DNA from: Candidatus Bathyarchaeota archaeon
GTDB lineage: Archaea; Thermoproteota; Bathyarchaeia; Bathyarchaeales; Bathycorpusculaceae
Length of the DNA: 34,585 nucleotides
NCBI GenBank assembly: GCA_022865885.1
Contig: JALHSQ010000020.1
Coordinates: 1-34,585 of the forward strand
Direction of reading: 5' to 3'
Shown piece after piece: positions 25,483-33,892 of this stretch. The notes beneath the pieces are model-generated. The model searched no databases, was not told the DNA's origin, and saw only the letters and a list, made by a program, of their open reading frames with translations. A program made the translations under genes and the position numbers. Every line of letters begins with the position of its first letter. Within the stretch, counting starts at the first letter, position 1.

Positions 25483-26460
25483 TTAGAGCTTTCCTTCATT
25501 GAAACGCTTTGATAATCTCTCTATCATATCCTTTGTCATTGCGGCTAAGTCATACTTCGGCTTCCAACCCCATTCATTGCGGGCAACGCTGTCGTCTATT
25601 GACATTGGCCATGAATCCGCGATTTTCTGTCTAAAATCAGGTTTGTAATCACACCTGAAGTCGGGAACGTATTTTCTGATCTCGGCTGCTAGTTCCCCAG
25701 CAGAGAAACTCATCCCGGCTACGTTGTAACTATCATGCCTTTTGACTTTGGATGGATCAACCTCCATAAGGTCTATGGTTGCTTTGATGCAGTCAGGCAT
25801 ATACATCATTGGTAAGACTGTATCCTCCCTCACAAAACACGTGTATCGCTTGCTTCTTATGGCGTCATAAAATATGGCGACAGCATAATCAGTTGTACCC
25901 CCGCCTGGAAGAACCTCGCTACTTATGATTCCGGGGTAGCGGATGCCACGAACGTCCAAACCAAATCGGATGAAATAGTAGTTGCATAACAGTTCGCCTG
26001 CGACTTTTGAAACTCCATACATAGTTTTGGGGATCAGTATGGTTTCTTGGGGTGTGTTTGTCCGGGGTGCAGAAGGACCAAATGCAGCTATCGAGCTAGG
26101 CCAAAAGATTTGGGCTAACTTCAGTTTCCTTGCCACTTCAAGAATATTGTAAAGACTGCCCATGTTTATGGCCCAAGCAGCTTGAGGGTTTTCTTCACCT
26201 GTGGCGGACAGCACTGCGGCCAAATGATAGATCGTGTCAACGTCATACTTTCGTATAGCTTTCTCAATGCTTTCCTCATTACTGAGATCAACGTATTCGA
26301 ATGGTCCTGACGTGAGTAACGTCTCACTTGGCTGTCTCTTATGTCCAGCCGCTATAACGTTGTCGCCGCCATATCTCTTTCGAAGCTCAAGAGTCAATTC
26401 GGATCCTATTTGGCCAGTGGAACCTGTAACCAAGATTCTCTTGGTGTTCTTTCTTGACAT
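25483..26460 (-). CDS. tdh: L-threonine 3-dehydrogenase, epimerase (short-chain) type
   Basis: Oxidises threonine to 2-amino-3-ketobutyrate with NAD. It belongs to the NAD-dependent epimerase superfamily, not to the zinc alcohol-dehydrogenase type found in Thermococcales. NAD site ILVTGSTGQIGSEL, LAAVLSATGEENPQAAW (typical of this TDH group), catalytic Y and K in MYGVSKVAGELLCNYY, then RYPGIISSEVLPGGGTTDYA. It is 325 residues. ATG 26458-26460 has AAGGA upstream. With kbl next on the same strand, it makes a complete two-step threonine to glycine plus acetyl-CoA pathway. Confidence 0.92.
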   Translation of the reverse strand: MSRKNTKRILVTGSTGQIGSELTLELRKRYGGDNVIAAGHKRQPSETLLTSGPFEYVDLSNEESIEKAIRKYDVDTIYHLAAVLSATGEENPQAAWAINMGSLYNILEVARKLKLAQIFWPSSIAAFGPSAPRTNTPQETILIPKTMYGVSKVAGELLCNYYFIRFGLDVRGIRYPGIISSEVLPGGGTTDYAVAIFYDAIRSKRYTCFVREDTVLPMMYMPDCIKATIDLMEVDPSKVKRHDSYNVAGMSFSAGELAAEIRKYVPDFRCDYKPDFRQKIADSWPMSIDDSVARNEWGWKPKYDLAAMTKDMIERLSKRFNEGKL

Positions 26461-26513
26461 TTGTCAACACTTTCCTTCATCAGTCGTGAGCAAGAGATGA
26501 TAAAAAAAACTCA

Positions 26514-26523
26514 AGATATAAGA
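26514..26523 (-). promoter_or_regulatory. TATA box candidate for tdh
   Basis: On the minus strand CTTATATCTT lies about 54-63 bp before the tdh ATG, leaving room for a leader with the AAGGA ribosome site. Confidence 0.4.
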
Positions 26524-26612
26524 ATTTTCACAGAGAAAAGCTGCTCTTATGATGGAGTCGAGCTTCAGAGCTATACAGGTCTTGCTTTCGGGAAAACGTC
26601 TTGCCAAAACAG

Positions 26613-26618
26613 TTTATA
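26613..26618 (+). promoter_or_regulatory. TATA box candidate for the NAD kinase gene (leaderless)
   Basis: TTTATA is centred about 29 bp before ATG 26644, and no ribosome site precedes that ATG. The spacing suggests that transcription starts at or near the ATG. This also argues against the upstream ATG 26623. Confidence 0.45.
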
Positions 26619-26643
26619 GCTAATGCTACAAACTCTGTCACCA

Positions 26644-27771
26644 ATGAAAACCATTAAGCTCGGTCTTATTGTCAATCCCATAGCGGGTATGGGAGGCAAA
26701 GTAGGTCTCAAAGGAACTGATGATGCTCTGAATGAAGCGGTTTCCAAAGGAGCTGAGCCAATAGCGCCTAGGAGAGCTATTGAATTTCTCCAGAAGCTGA
26801 AAGAGAAGACGCTGGAAAAAAAGTGCAAGATTCTAACCTGCCCGGGTATTATGGGCGAAGAGGAAGCAAGAACAACTAACTTCACAATTCAAGTCTTACC
26901 GATGAAAATCAAGCAAGAAACGAGCGCTGAAGACACAAAGACCGCCACTAAGCTGTTGACGACGGCAGGAGTCGACCTGATAGTTTTTGCAGGAGGAGAC
27001 GGCACAGCAAGAGACGTTCTGGACGCCCTCAAAGATTTCAACGAGTCCCCAGTTCTCGGTGTTCCTTGCGGCGTCAAGATGTACAGTGGAATCTTCGCGG
27101 TCAGCCCTTCAGACGCTGCGGATGTAGTCTTAGCTTTTGTCGAAGGGCATGCCGACATAACCGAGTTTGAAGTAATGGATGTGGATGAAAAAGCTATTCG
27201 GAAAGACGTTTTCGCAGTGAAACTCTATGGTTATCTGAAAGGACCGTTTCTACCAGCACATATTCAGGGTAGCAAGCAAGTAAGTCCAGAGACGACAGAT
27301 GAAGTGGACAATCAGACGGCTATAGCAAGATTCATTATTGAAGGGATGCAGCCAAATGGAACCTACATACTAGGTGCCGGAACAACTGTCAAGCGCCTTG
27401 CGGAGTTGCTGGGAGTTAGAAAGACTATTCTTGGCGTCGACATCTACAGAAATGAGAGAACCATACTTGATGTCAACGAAGAGAGACTTCTGAAGGAGGT
27501 GACAGATTGGCTGACCACATGGATCATTCTTTCACCGATTGGGCATCAAGGAATCCTTCTTGGAAGAGGAAATCAGCAAATAAGCCCGCAAATAATCAAA
27601 AAAGTGGGAAAAGAGAGAATAATCGTCGCTGCGACCAAGAGCAAGCTTCACAGCATCGAAGGAAACATCCTAAGAGTTGACACTGGAGACTGTGAGACTG
27701 ACAATATTCTTAGGGGATATATTAGGGTCGTCACAGACTATAGAGAGTGGCGACTTATGCAGGTTCTGTGA
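26644..27771 (+). CDS. ATP-NAD kinase family protein (COG3199 type)
   Basis: Predicted to phosphorylate NAD to NADP. KLGLIVNPIAGMGGKVGLKG near the N-terminus and DLIVFAGGDGTARDVLDAL (the GGDGT kinase motif) are the key blocks. FGAKMYS-type 'VPCGVKMYSGIFAVSP' and GAGTTVKRLAELLG further on are typical of the COG3199 group rather than of short NAD kinases. It is 375 residues from ATG 26644. The gene converges with the phosphoglycerate mutase gene, with 3 bp between the stops, so their 3' ends may affect each other. Confidence 0.85.
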   Translation: MKTIKLGLIVNPIAGMGGKVGLKGTDDALNEAVSKGAEPIAPRRAIEFLQKLKEKTLEKKCKILTCPGIMGEEEARTTNFTIQVLPMKIKQETSAEDTKTATKLLTTAGVDLIVFAGGDGTARDVLDALKDFNESPVLGVPCGVKMYSGIFAVSPSDAADVVLAFVEGHADITEFEVMDVDEKAIRKDVFAVKLYGYLKGPFLPAHIQGSKQVSPETTDEVDNQTAIARFIIEGMQPNGTYILGAGTTVKRLAELLGVRKTILGVDIYRNERTILDVNEERLLKEVTDWLTTWIILSPIGHQGILLGRGNQQISPQIIKKVGKERIIVAATKSKLHSIEGNILRVDTGDCETDNILRGYIRVVTDYREWRLMQVL

Positions 27772-27774
27772 ACT

Positions 27775-29016
27775 CTACGATCCGAATTTTTTGGTTTTGC
27801 CAAGTAAACCCATTAAGATAGGCATCAATTCCAGACCTCTAATTCTGTGAAGGCCACCCTTGGCACAAGCTCGCTCATCATATTTCGTTACATCATCAAC
27901 CCGAAGATAGGGACCGGCAATAGCGACTGGCACAGGATCGCCTTCATGATTTCGTGTAAGGGTAGAGGTTGTATGATCAGCAGTAATGGCCAGATAGGTG
28001 GAATCTAGATTAATGTTCTTAAGCAAATAGCCCAACATGCTATCGATTCTCTCTATTGCTTCAACTTTCTGCTTGATGTTTCCATCGTGACTGGCAACGT
28101 CTGTTGCCTTTACATGCAAAAGAACGAAGTCACAATTTCTCAGCTCTTGCACTACTGCACGAGTCTTAGCAGTATAATCGGTTTGCAATGTTCCTGTCGC
28201 GCCTTTGACGTTTATCACCTTCATCCCAGCGGCTTGGCAAACCCCTTTGATCAGTGGTGCTGCAGCTATGCACGTAGCTCTGATACCATAAATCTCTGAG
28301 AGGGGTCGCACTTTAGGAATTGTCCCTGCACCTCTGCATAAAACCACATTCGCTGGTGGCAGATTGTGCTTGGCTCTCTCCTTGTTGGTCGAACTGCTCC
28401 TTAGGGTCTTCTGAAACTCACGTATCAGTTCATTTACAATCTTGGCTGTCGACCGAGCCTCCAGACTGTGATCTAGCGGCTTTACCTCTGAGACTCTCTC
28501 TCCGAGTTTGCCGGGATCGGAATCACTGACGGCTGCAGAGAGCCTAGAACCGCGAATTACAAGGATGGCTCGATGCTGAATCGTATTCTTAAACACAAAT
28601 TCAACGTTTGAAGACTGCTTCAGTTTGATTCTTTGAAGTTTTTCGGCAAGTTCAGCAGCATCCTCAGTCGCAATTCTGCCAGCGCGTCTATCCAGAACAA
28701 CCATGCTTGAATCTATTGTAGCAAGGTTGCACCTGAAGGCCACATCTCCCGGCAGAATTTTCACTCCAGAACCTAACGCTTCCAGAGCTCCTCTACCAGA
28801 ATAAATGCCTAGGGCGTCATAACCAAGCAGCGCCAAGGAGGCGGCATCACTTCCAGGCGGGATTCCAGGCGATATTGGGTCAATGATGCCGCAAACACCT
28901 GTTTCCGCTATCTGGTTTAACGAAGGTTTCCGTGCGGCTTCCAGCGGTGTTCTCCAGTTTAGTTCTCTTAGTGGCCTATCAGCCATCCCATCGGCAATAA
29001 CTAGAACTGTCTTCAA
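27775..29016 (-). CDS. apgM: 2,3-Bisphosphoglycerate-independent phosphoglycerate mutase, archaeal ApgM type
   Basis: Interconverts 3- and 2-phosphoglycerate in lower glycolysis. It is an alkaline-phosphatase-fold enzyme. N-terminal metal site VLVIADGMADRPL, phosphoserine region IPPGSDAASLALLGYD, then YSGRGALEALGSGV and RCNLATID. The late metal ligands are in LLHVKATDVASHDGN and ITADHTTSTLTRNHEGDPVP. Its 413 residues match archaeal ApgM. TTG start at 29014-29016. With GAPDH and PGK in the same window, three consecutive glycolytic steps are covered. Confidence 0.94.
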   Translation of the reverse strand: MKTVLVIADGMADRPLRELNWRTPLEAARKPSLNQIAETGVCGIIDPISPGIPPGSDAASLALLGYDALGIYSGRGALEALGSGVKILPGDVAFRCNLATIDSSMVVLDRRAGRIATEDAAELAEKLQRIKLKQSSNVEFVFKNTIQHRAILVIRGSRLSAAVSDSDPGKLGERVSEVKPLDHSLEARSTAKIVNELIREFQKTLRSSSTNKERAKHNLPPANVVLCRGAGTIPKVRPLSEIYGIRATCIAAAPLIKGVCQAAGMKVINVKGATGTLQTDYTAKTRAVVQELRNCDFVLLHVKATDVASHDGNIKQKVEAIERIDSMLGYLLKNINLDSTYLAITADHTTSTLTRNHEGDPVPVAIAGPYLRVDDVTKYDERACAKGGLHRIRGLELMPILMGLLGKTKKFGS

Positions 29017-29278
29017 GCTCGCTCACGACACTCACGATTGAGGAAATACCAAGTTAGACGCGGAAAGTTAAAACATTTGTGCACTAAGCGATCAGGCTTT
29101 AGCATGGGTAATGTGACAAAAATGCTTAATAGCAACTGTGAAGCTTGTTGCTGAAAGTGGTTGTTATGGGCGATTGCGTTCCACACCGCTAGATTCTTGA
29201 AAAATGTAACCGGCATCATTATTTGCTTTTCGCTAGCATTAAATTCAACCACTGAAAAGTTCTGTGAGAGATAAGAAA

Positions 29279-30724
29279 ATGTCAGACATGGGAATTACTG
29301 TAAAGAAAGCTGAGGATTTCTCAGAGTGGTACACACAGGTTGTTTTGAAGTCTGGTCTAGCAGATTACGCGCCGGTTAAGGGTTGCATGATCTTCAGAGA
29401 AAACTCCTATGCCATCTGGGAAAAAATCCAAGAGATATTCAATCAAAAAATAAAAGCAACGGGGCACCGAAACGTCTACTTTCCACTGTTCATACCTGAA
29501 AACCTCTTGAAAAAAGAGGAAGAGCATTTCGCAGGGTTTGTTCCTGAGGTCGCTTGGGTAACGATGGGAGGAGACAGCCAACTCGAAGAAAGACTTGCCA
29601 TCAGACCTACATCTGAAACAATCATTTACGCAGCATATGCGAAATGGATTAGAAGCTGGAGAGACCTGCCTGTCAAGCTTAACCAGTGGTGCAGCGTTGT
29701 AAGGTGGGAAACCAAAGCCACAAAACTCTTCCTCAGAACAAGGGAATTCCTTTGGCAGGAAGGACATACTATACATGCAACTAGAGAGGAAGCTGATAAA
29801 GAAGCAACAGAAATCCTTCACGCATACAAAGAAGTGATGGAGAATTACTTGGCTATTCCAGTTCTCGCAGGAAAAAAGACAGAATCGGAGAAGTTTGCGG
29901 GTGCGCTCTACACGCTCGCTTTAGAAGCATTGATGCCCGATGGAAAAGCTTTGCAGATGGGAACGTCGCACCAGTTGGGCCAGAATTTCTCAAAGGTGTT
30001 TGACATCAAATTCCTTGATCAAAACGAAAAGGAGCAATATGCGTGGCAGACGTCGTGGGGCTTTACGACCCGAATGATCGGGGCTCTAGTGATGGTGCAC
30101 GGCGACAACAAAGGATTGGTGTTGCCACCGAAAGTTGCATCAACGCAAGTTGTGATTATTCCAATACCCTACAAGGGTGTTGATGCAGATCTGATTGCCC
30201 AGAAAACCAAGTGTATCTTCAATGAACTCCAAGAGAACGGCGTAAAGGTTGTTCTAGATGATAGACAGGAATACACGCCGGGATGGAAATTCAATCAATG
30301 GGAACTACTGGGTGTTCCAATAAGGATAGAGTTGGGACCAAGAGATGTTAAGCAAAGACAAGTGGTGCTCGTCAGAAGAGACACACTTGAAAAGACCATT
30401 GTGAAAGAAGACGAAACAAAGGATGCAGTGACGAAACTACTTGAAGAAATTCAGAACGATCTGTTCAACAAGGCTAAGATGTTTCTGGAGGAAAACATCA
30501 CTACAGTGAAGACTTATGATGAATTCAAGAAAGTGCTAGAAAACAAAGGAGGCATAATCAGAGCAGCTTGGTGCTGTAACTCCAAATGCGAAGGAAAAAT
30601 AAAAGATGAGACGGGTGCTACAATAAGGCTGGAGCCTCTTGAAAAAGAAGAACCCACAGCCACAACGTGCGTATATTGCGGAGAGAAAGCAAAAGAAACC
30701 GTTCTCTTTGCGAGATCGTACTAG
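29279..30724 (+). CDS. proS: Prolyl-tRNA synthetase, archaeal/eukaryotic type
   Basis: Charges tRNA-Pro. Class II motifs: GCMIFRENSYAIWEKIQ..., FPLFIPENLL, motif 2 region VVRWETKATKLFLRTREFLW and QEGHTIHAT, and motif 3 at GDNKGLVLPPKVA. The anticodon domain (VVIIPIPYKG..., GVKVVLDDRQEYTPGWKFN) is followed by a zinc domain (CCNSKC and CVYCG) and the terminal ARSY. A C-terminal Tyr is the hallmark of this type. The bacterial editing insertion is absent. ATG 29279 is preferred over GTG 29264 because GTGAGAG lies about 9 bases before it. Confidence 0.96.
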   Translation: MSDMGITVKKAEDFSEWYTQVVLKSGLADYAPVKGCMIFRENSYAIWEKIQEIFNQKIKATGHRNVYFPLFIPENLLKKEEEHFAGFVPEVAWVTMGGDSQLEERLAIRPTSETIIYAAYAKWIRSWRDLPVKLNQWCSVVRWETKATKLFLRTREFLWQEGHTIHATREEADKEATEILHAYKEVMENYLAIPVLAGKKTESEKFAGALYTLALEALMPDGKALQMGTSHQLGQNFSKVFDIKFLDQNEKEQYAWQTSWGFTTRMIGALVMVHGDNKGLVLPPKVASTQVVIIPIPYKGVDADLIAQKTKCIFNELQENGVKVVLDDRQEYTPGWKFNQWELLGVPIRIELGPRDVKQRQVVLVRRDTLEKTIVKEDETKDAVTKLLEEIQNDLFNKAKMFLEENITTVKTYDEFKKVLENKGGIIRAAWCCNSKCEGKIKDETGATIRLEPLEKEEPTATTCVYCGEKAKETVLFARSY

Positions 30725-30816
30725 ACCAAACACTATTCTTCTTCCTTGACTCTGCAACACCAACTGCGTTGAGCGATTCCAACAATCTCGGCAATCGGTC
30801 TGAAGATAGAATCGGG

Positions 30817-32103
30817 CTAAATGACTAGTTTCTCAGGTTCTATGTTTCGGTTTTTCAATCCCAAGTCGCTGACCTTGAACGCTTTGCCGCCATATAACGA
30901 TGCATACTCCTCACCTTCGTAGAGTGCAGCCGCAATTCTGCCTATTGCGTCAGCTTTCAGTATTCCACTTCCACTTGCACCACCCGCCACCATCAAGCCA
31001 TTCTCTTCAAATACCAATGGTTGCCCATCAAGAGTATTAATCTCATAGAGGCCAGCAAAGGCGGAAAAGGGTTGGCAGTCTGTAAATTGAGGGAAGTATT
31101 TGACTAAAACCTGATACAGCCCATATTGATAGAAATTCTCTTCAGGCTCAGGATCATCCTCGATCTTGAAGGCTCTTGGAAATTCATCAGCATAGGCCAG
31201 CCAAAGTGCATCTTCTTCAGGAGCAGGACGGATATATGCAGAGGGTTTTGGAAGGATTGTGAAAGGTAAGCAGCCAGCGGCTGAGAAATCCTTTGTGAAG
31301 AGAAGCTTCTTCAACGCCTCAGTTTTCGCCTTTATTGAGAAGATTTGTCTCTTCTTGGCTTTGACGAAACATTCTATCCCAAGAGGGTCTAAGAGCTGCG
31401 CAGTCCATGCTCCAGCAGCTATCACTGTTTTCTCTGCCTTTATAACGCCCCTATTAGTCTTCGCTCCTCTGACTGATGCGTCCTGCCAAAAATACGGTTC
31501 ACCAGGCATTCCCAAAGGGGAACGCGGTTCAACCAGTAACTCTTTCACATCGGTGTTGTATTGGATTTTTCCCCCAAGCCGGAGATACTCTGTCTCGTAG
31601 AATTTTACGAGTGAATCAACATCAATGAGGCCTGCCTTGGGAATCACTATTCCCTTGTAAACGTTGCCCAATCCCATCATTTGCGCTTCTTCATCGTTGG
31701 CAAGGTCTGTTCGCATGTCAAGCTTCCTAGCCAGTTCGCTCTCATCGTATTCCACGTACTTGAAGCCTCTATTGCTCAAGTCCTTCAATACCGGAAGCAT
31801 CTTATGATAGCCACTTTCATCAAAAAACCACAAATATCCAGCCCAACGCAACTTCAAATCAAAACCCAAATCATCCTGAACGTGCCTGTAGAACTCGGCA
31901 GACGAGTCAGCCAAAGCAAAGTTCGTGCGAGAAGCGAATAAACAGCGAAAAGCTGCAGCGCTTTTCGCAGTACTACCTTGACCTGCAGCACCCAGTTTGT
32001 CAACTAATAGAATCTCAAGCTCAGGATGCACACTCTTGAGGTGATAAGCAGTTGACAAACCTATAATCCCTGCCCCTACTAGCAGTACATCACACTCTAC
32101 CAC
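30817..32103 (-). CDS. DAO-family FAD-dependent amine/amino-acid oxidoreductase
   Basis: A glycine/sarcosine-oxidase-like flavoprotein. FAD site VLLVGAGIIGLSTAYHL (G10-x-G12-x2-G15), then QGSTAKSAAAFRCLF (the segment after the Rossmann fold), VIAAGAWTAQLLDPLG (second FAD block) and a C-terminal GLMVAGGASGSGILKADAIGR. It is 428 residues, with no signal peptide. The GTG start 32101-32103 has a strong GGGGAG ribosome site. The substrate cannot be told from the sequence; the family includes glycine, sarcosine, dimethylglycine and glycerol-3-phosphate enzymes. No cofactor-partner gene is adjacent. It is the last core-type gene before the accessory region. Confidence 0.85.
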   Translation of the reverse strand: MVECDVLLVGAGIIGLSTAYHLKSVHPELEILLVDKLGAAGQGSTAKSAAAFRCLFASRTNFALADSSAEFYRHVQDDLGFDLKLRWAGYLWFFDESGYHKMLPVLKDLSNRGFKYVEYDESELARKLDMRTDLANDEEAQMMGLGNVYKGIVIPKAGLIDVDSLVKFYETEYLRLGGKIQYNTDVKELLVEPRSPLGMPGEPYFWQDASVRGAKTNRGVIKAEKTVIAAGAWTAQLLDPLGIECFVKAKKRQIFSIKAKTEALKKLLFTKDFSAAGCLPFTILPKPSAYIRPAPEEDALWLAYADEFPRAFKIEDDPEPEENFYQYGLYQVLVKYFPQFTDCQPFSAFAGLYEINTLDGQPLVFEENGLMVAGGASGSGILKADAIGRIAAALYEGEEYASLYGGKAFKVSDLGLKNRNIEPEKLVI

Positions 32104-32195
32104 GTTTCTCTCCCCTTTTACATCGGTCGAAGCTAAAAGAAAAATGAACCAGATTTAAGCTTAGCTATCCAGCAAAACTCAAACCCATATTGCAG

Positions 32196-32243
32196 GAGAA
32201 CACTTATTTCACAACGAAGTGGAAACATCTCCCGCAAAACCCC
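32196..32243 (+). repeat. 48-bp direct repeat, copy 1 (possible att site)
   Basis: Matches 33784-33831 at 46 of 48 bases by direct comparison. It opens GAGAACACTTATTTCACAAC and contains CACTT-N11-AAGTG, an inverted repeat of the kind used by tyrosine recombinases. The palindrome present in copy 2 is degenerate here (GGAAACATCTCC). It marks the left edge of the region holding the toxin-like, winged-helix and integrase-tail genes. Confidence 0.85.
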
Positions 32244-32368
32244 ATTTTTCTTTCTTGACCGGTGTGCAGCATCTTAAGCCCATCTGTTTCCTAATCAAAT
32301 GATACGTTCATTCTTTTTTTCTCGCATCCGAGCATCAAAGAAACGCTTGAATCCATGGGCCCCTGTAA

Positions 32369-32557
32369 CTCAAGAATGAGGTAGAGCGGCTGAACTCTGC
32401 TGAGGTTCCATCAGCATCTTTTCTTGAGACAAGAATGCTTTCTGTGAGGCCTAGGAGGGGTAGGGGCATCTTTTTGCGTGGCCGTCTGACTGTTAAAAAG
32501 AGTGTACACCACCCTGTGGTTCCTCTTCATGTTAAGAGAAAAATCGTTTTGAAATAG
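32369..32557 (+). pseudogene. Protein-like basic fragment lacking its 5' end
   Basis: The frame opens after a TAA at 32366-32368 and ends at TAG 32555-32557. It reads EVERLNSAEVPSASFLETRM, then a basic stretch RPRRGRGIFLRGRLTVKKSV and a hydrophobic/basic tail. The first ATG is 32435 (40 residues remain), without a good ribosome site. Composition and continuity suggest a former gene. I recognise no family. Confidence 0.25.
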
Positions 32558-32644
32558 GCTAGGAGAAGAGACTGTTTTGCGAGGCAATCAGTCAAGCTGA
32601 GCACCACACAAATCTTAAGCGGTAAGCTCGTGTACTAGTTCTGT

Positions 32645-32983
32645 ATGGTTCGCCAGCTTTCACCAGCTGTTTTCCGATCCAAGGAGCTTGCTGAGTTTTT
32701 GAAGACTCAGGGCCCTAACAGCAAATTTAGAAGATGGCTTGAGAACATGGAGGCCGTCCTGAAAGAGCACATGTATGCAGGAGAGCCTATAAGGAAAAAG
32801 CAGATTCCCGCTCGCTACATAGAGCGGTATGGCTTGAACAATCTGTATCGTTACGCGCACCCTGAGGGATACCGCTCATGCTACACGGTCTTTTACGAGG
32901 AAGGAATTGGAGTGTGCCCCCACATACTGGATTTGCTGTCACATGAGGAGTATGACAGGGTCTTCGGCTACCGGAAAAGGTGA
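32645..32983 (+). CDS. RelE/HigB-like toxin candidate, 112 aa
   Basis: A compact alpha/beta basic protein: two N-terminal helices (FRSKELAEFLKTQ, FRRWLENMEAVLKEHMYAG), then strands with KKQIPARYIERYGLNNLYRY, GYRSCYTVFYEEG, and a C-terminal helix-turn LSHEEYDRVFGYRKR. The order 'helix, G-x-x-I-x-K-x-x-IP, NLxR, G-x-R-x-x-YT, H-x-x-Y-x-x-xFGY' is that of archaeal RelE/ParE-fold mRNA-interferase-like proteins. Activity is not proved. CTTAAG at 32614-32619 lies about 28 bp before the ATG with no ribosome site, which suggests a leaderless transcript. No antitoxin is encoded immediately upstream. A convergent winged-helix gene starts at its other end, with the stops touching. Confidence 0.55.
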   Translation: MVRQLSPAVFRSKELAEFLKTQGPNSKFRRWLENMEAVLKEHMYAGEPIRKKQIPARYIERYGLNNLYRYAHPEGYRSCYTVFYEEGIGVCPHILDLLSHEEYDRVFGYRKR

Positions 32984-33241
32984 TCACCGAACGCGGACGC
33001 TCGACTCCATCAAGGCCCGTAGTTTGGGGTTGTTTACTCCGGTGTAGATGATTTTCTTTCCGCTGAACGCTATTTTCCCTGATGCTTCCAGATAGTCCAG
33101 TATTCGCTTGAAGGTCTGATACTGGACCTTTCGAGGCAGACTCCTCCAGAGTTCCATCCTTGTTGGATAATCGTCAGCGTCTAGGATTGCTTTCTCCACC
33201 ATTAGGACGGTGTCCAGCTGGGGCTCATGAAGCGCTTCCAT
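32984..33241 (-). CDS. Small winged-helix protein, 85 aa
   Basis: Helices VLMVEKAILDADDYPTRMEL, then LWRSLPRKVQYQTFKRILDYLEASGKI with a short wing (FSGKKIIYTGV) make a winged helix-turn-helix of a type common in archaeal genomes. Possible roles are a regulator of the neighbouring toxin-like gene or a mobile-element regulator. Its stop abuts the stop of the toxin-like gene (32983/32984). The ATG at 33239-33241 is 34 bp or more from a strong TATA box (33275-33282), so the leader is very short. Confidence 0.65.
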   Translation of the reverse strand: MEALHEPQLDTVLMVEKAILDADDYPTRMELWRSLPRKVQYQTFKRILDYLEASGKIAFSGKKIIYTGVNNPKLRALMESSVRVR

Positions 33242-33274
33242 CGTGGTCTCTCGGAATATACGCTACACAAACCG

Positions 33275-33282
33275 TTATATAA
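33275..33282 (-). promoter_or_regulatory. TATA box for the winged-helix gene
   Basis: TTATATAA (a palindrome) within AACCGTTATATAAGTTTATA lies 34-41 bp upstream of the minus-strand ATG. It could also serve rightward transcription. Confidence 0.5.
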
Positions 33283-33474
33283 GTTTATATGATTTCTCAC
33301 TGAACGAGTCCCACGGAGAAGACTTGGCGTTCCTGCTCTGGCCATGGTAGCCTAAATCATTCCAACAAGGGGGGGAGTGGGGTATCCGCTAATGGCCCTG
33401 AATCACGCGAATAAGACGAGTCTTCAAGGTCACACAACCAGGAGCAATCGTCACCATTCAAGAATGGGTGTTCG

Positions 33475-33759
33475 CTTCTTCAAAACCAGAGACTAATACA
33501 AATACACTTCCACACCTTCAGACACTGGAAAGCCACTATGGAGTACCATAAAACCAGAGACATATTGCACGTCATGAACTTGCTCGGCCACAGAAACATT
33601 GAAAACACCCTGATCTATACCCAACTCATCAGCTATGAAGTCGATGAATACCACTCCGCAGTTGCCAAATCAATCGACGGAGCGAGAAAACTAGTAGAAG
33701 AAGGCTTCGATTACGTATGCCAGAAAGACGATCTGATGCTGTTCAGGAAAAGAAAATAG
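33475..33759 (+). pseudogene. C-terminal remnant of a tyrosine integrase
   Basis: The frame reads HFHTFRHWKATMEYHKTRDI and continues through LLGHRNIENTLIYTQL. These are the H-x-x-R box (with R at 33520-33522), the conserved His of LGH, and the nucleophilic Tyr in NTLIYTQL of an archaeal site-specific recombinase. About 94 residues survive, ending LFRKRK at the TAG 33757-33759. The N-terminal half is missing: upstream, the frame carries a poorly conserved stretch and then a stop at about 33406. ATG 33538 would give a 73-residue fragment lacking the catalytic Arg. It is 25 bp before copy 2 of the direct repeat. Confidence 0.85.
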
Positions 33760-33783
33760 TAAGTAAACGGGGAAATTCAGATA

Positions 33784-33831
33784 GAGAACACTTATTTCAC
33801 AACGAAGTGGAGACGTCTCCCGCAAAACCCC
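33784..33831 (+). repeat. 48-bp direct repeat, copy 2 (possible att site)
   Basis: Second copy of the repeat at 32196, with 2 differences in 48 bases. It contains CACTT-N11-AAGTG (33789-33809) and the perfect 12-bp palindrome GGAGACGTCTCC (33809-33820), followed by a C7-T5 tract (33828-33839). Its place just after the integrase tail is typical for an attachment site. Confidence 0.85.
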
Positions 33832-33892
33832 CCCTTTTTCTGGGAGCTATGTGGACTTTCAGGAAAAATCTGGTTCAGGAGGCGCATCTGTA

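Larger units (their letters stand above)
32104..32644. other. 541-bp interval between the DAO gene and the toxin-like gene
   Basis: Holds the DAO promoter region, copy 1 of the 48-bp direct repeat (32196-32243), and a protein-like open frame at 32369-32557 that has lost its 5' end. A tRNA-like stretch around 32357-32420 fails as a tRNA. The CTTAAG at 32614-32619 is a candidate TATA element for the next gene. The region looks like decayed mobile DNA. Confidence 0.5.

Noticed and set aside
29013-29252. 79-codon minus-strand frame upstream of proS
   Set aside because: It overlaps the proS promoter region and the 5' end of apgM. No ribosome site and no recognisable protein pattern.
32357-32420. 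tRNA-like stretch (GGGCCCCTGTAACTC...GGTAGAGC)
   Set aside because: It has a D-arm-like GGTAGAGC, but the anticodon stem pairs poorly with an 8-base loop and no matching 3' acceptor strand (GGGGCCC) follows. The same bases also read as the start of a protein-like frame.
33360-33380. G7 tract followed by AGTGGGG as an inverted copy of the repeat tail
   Set aside because: It resembles the C7 tail of the 48-bp repeat in reverse, but none of the rest of the repeat is present nearby.
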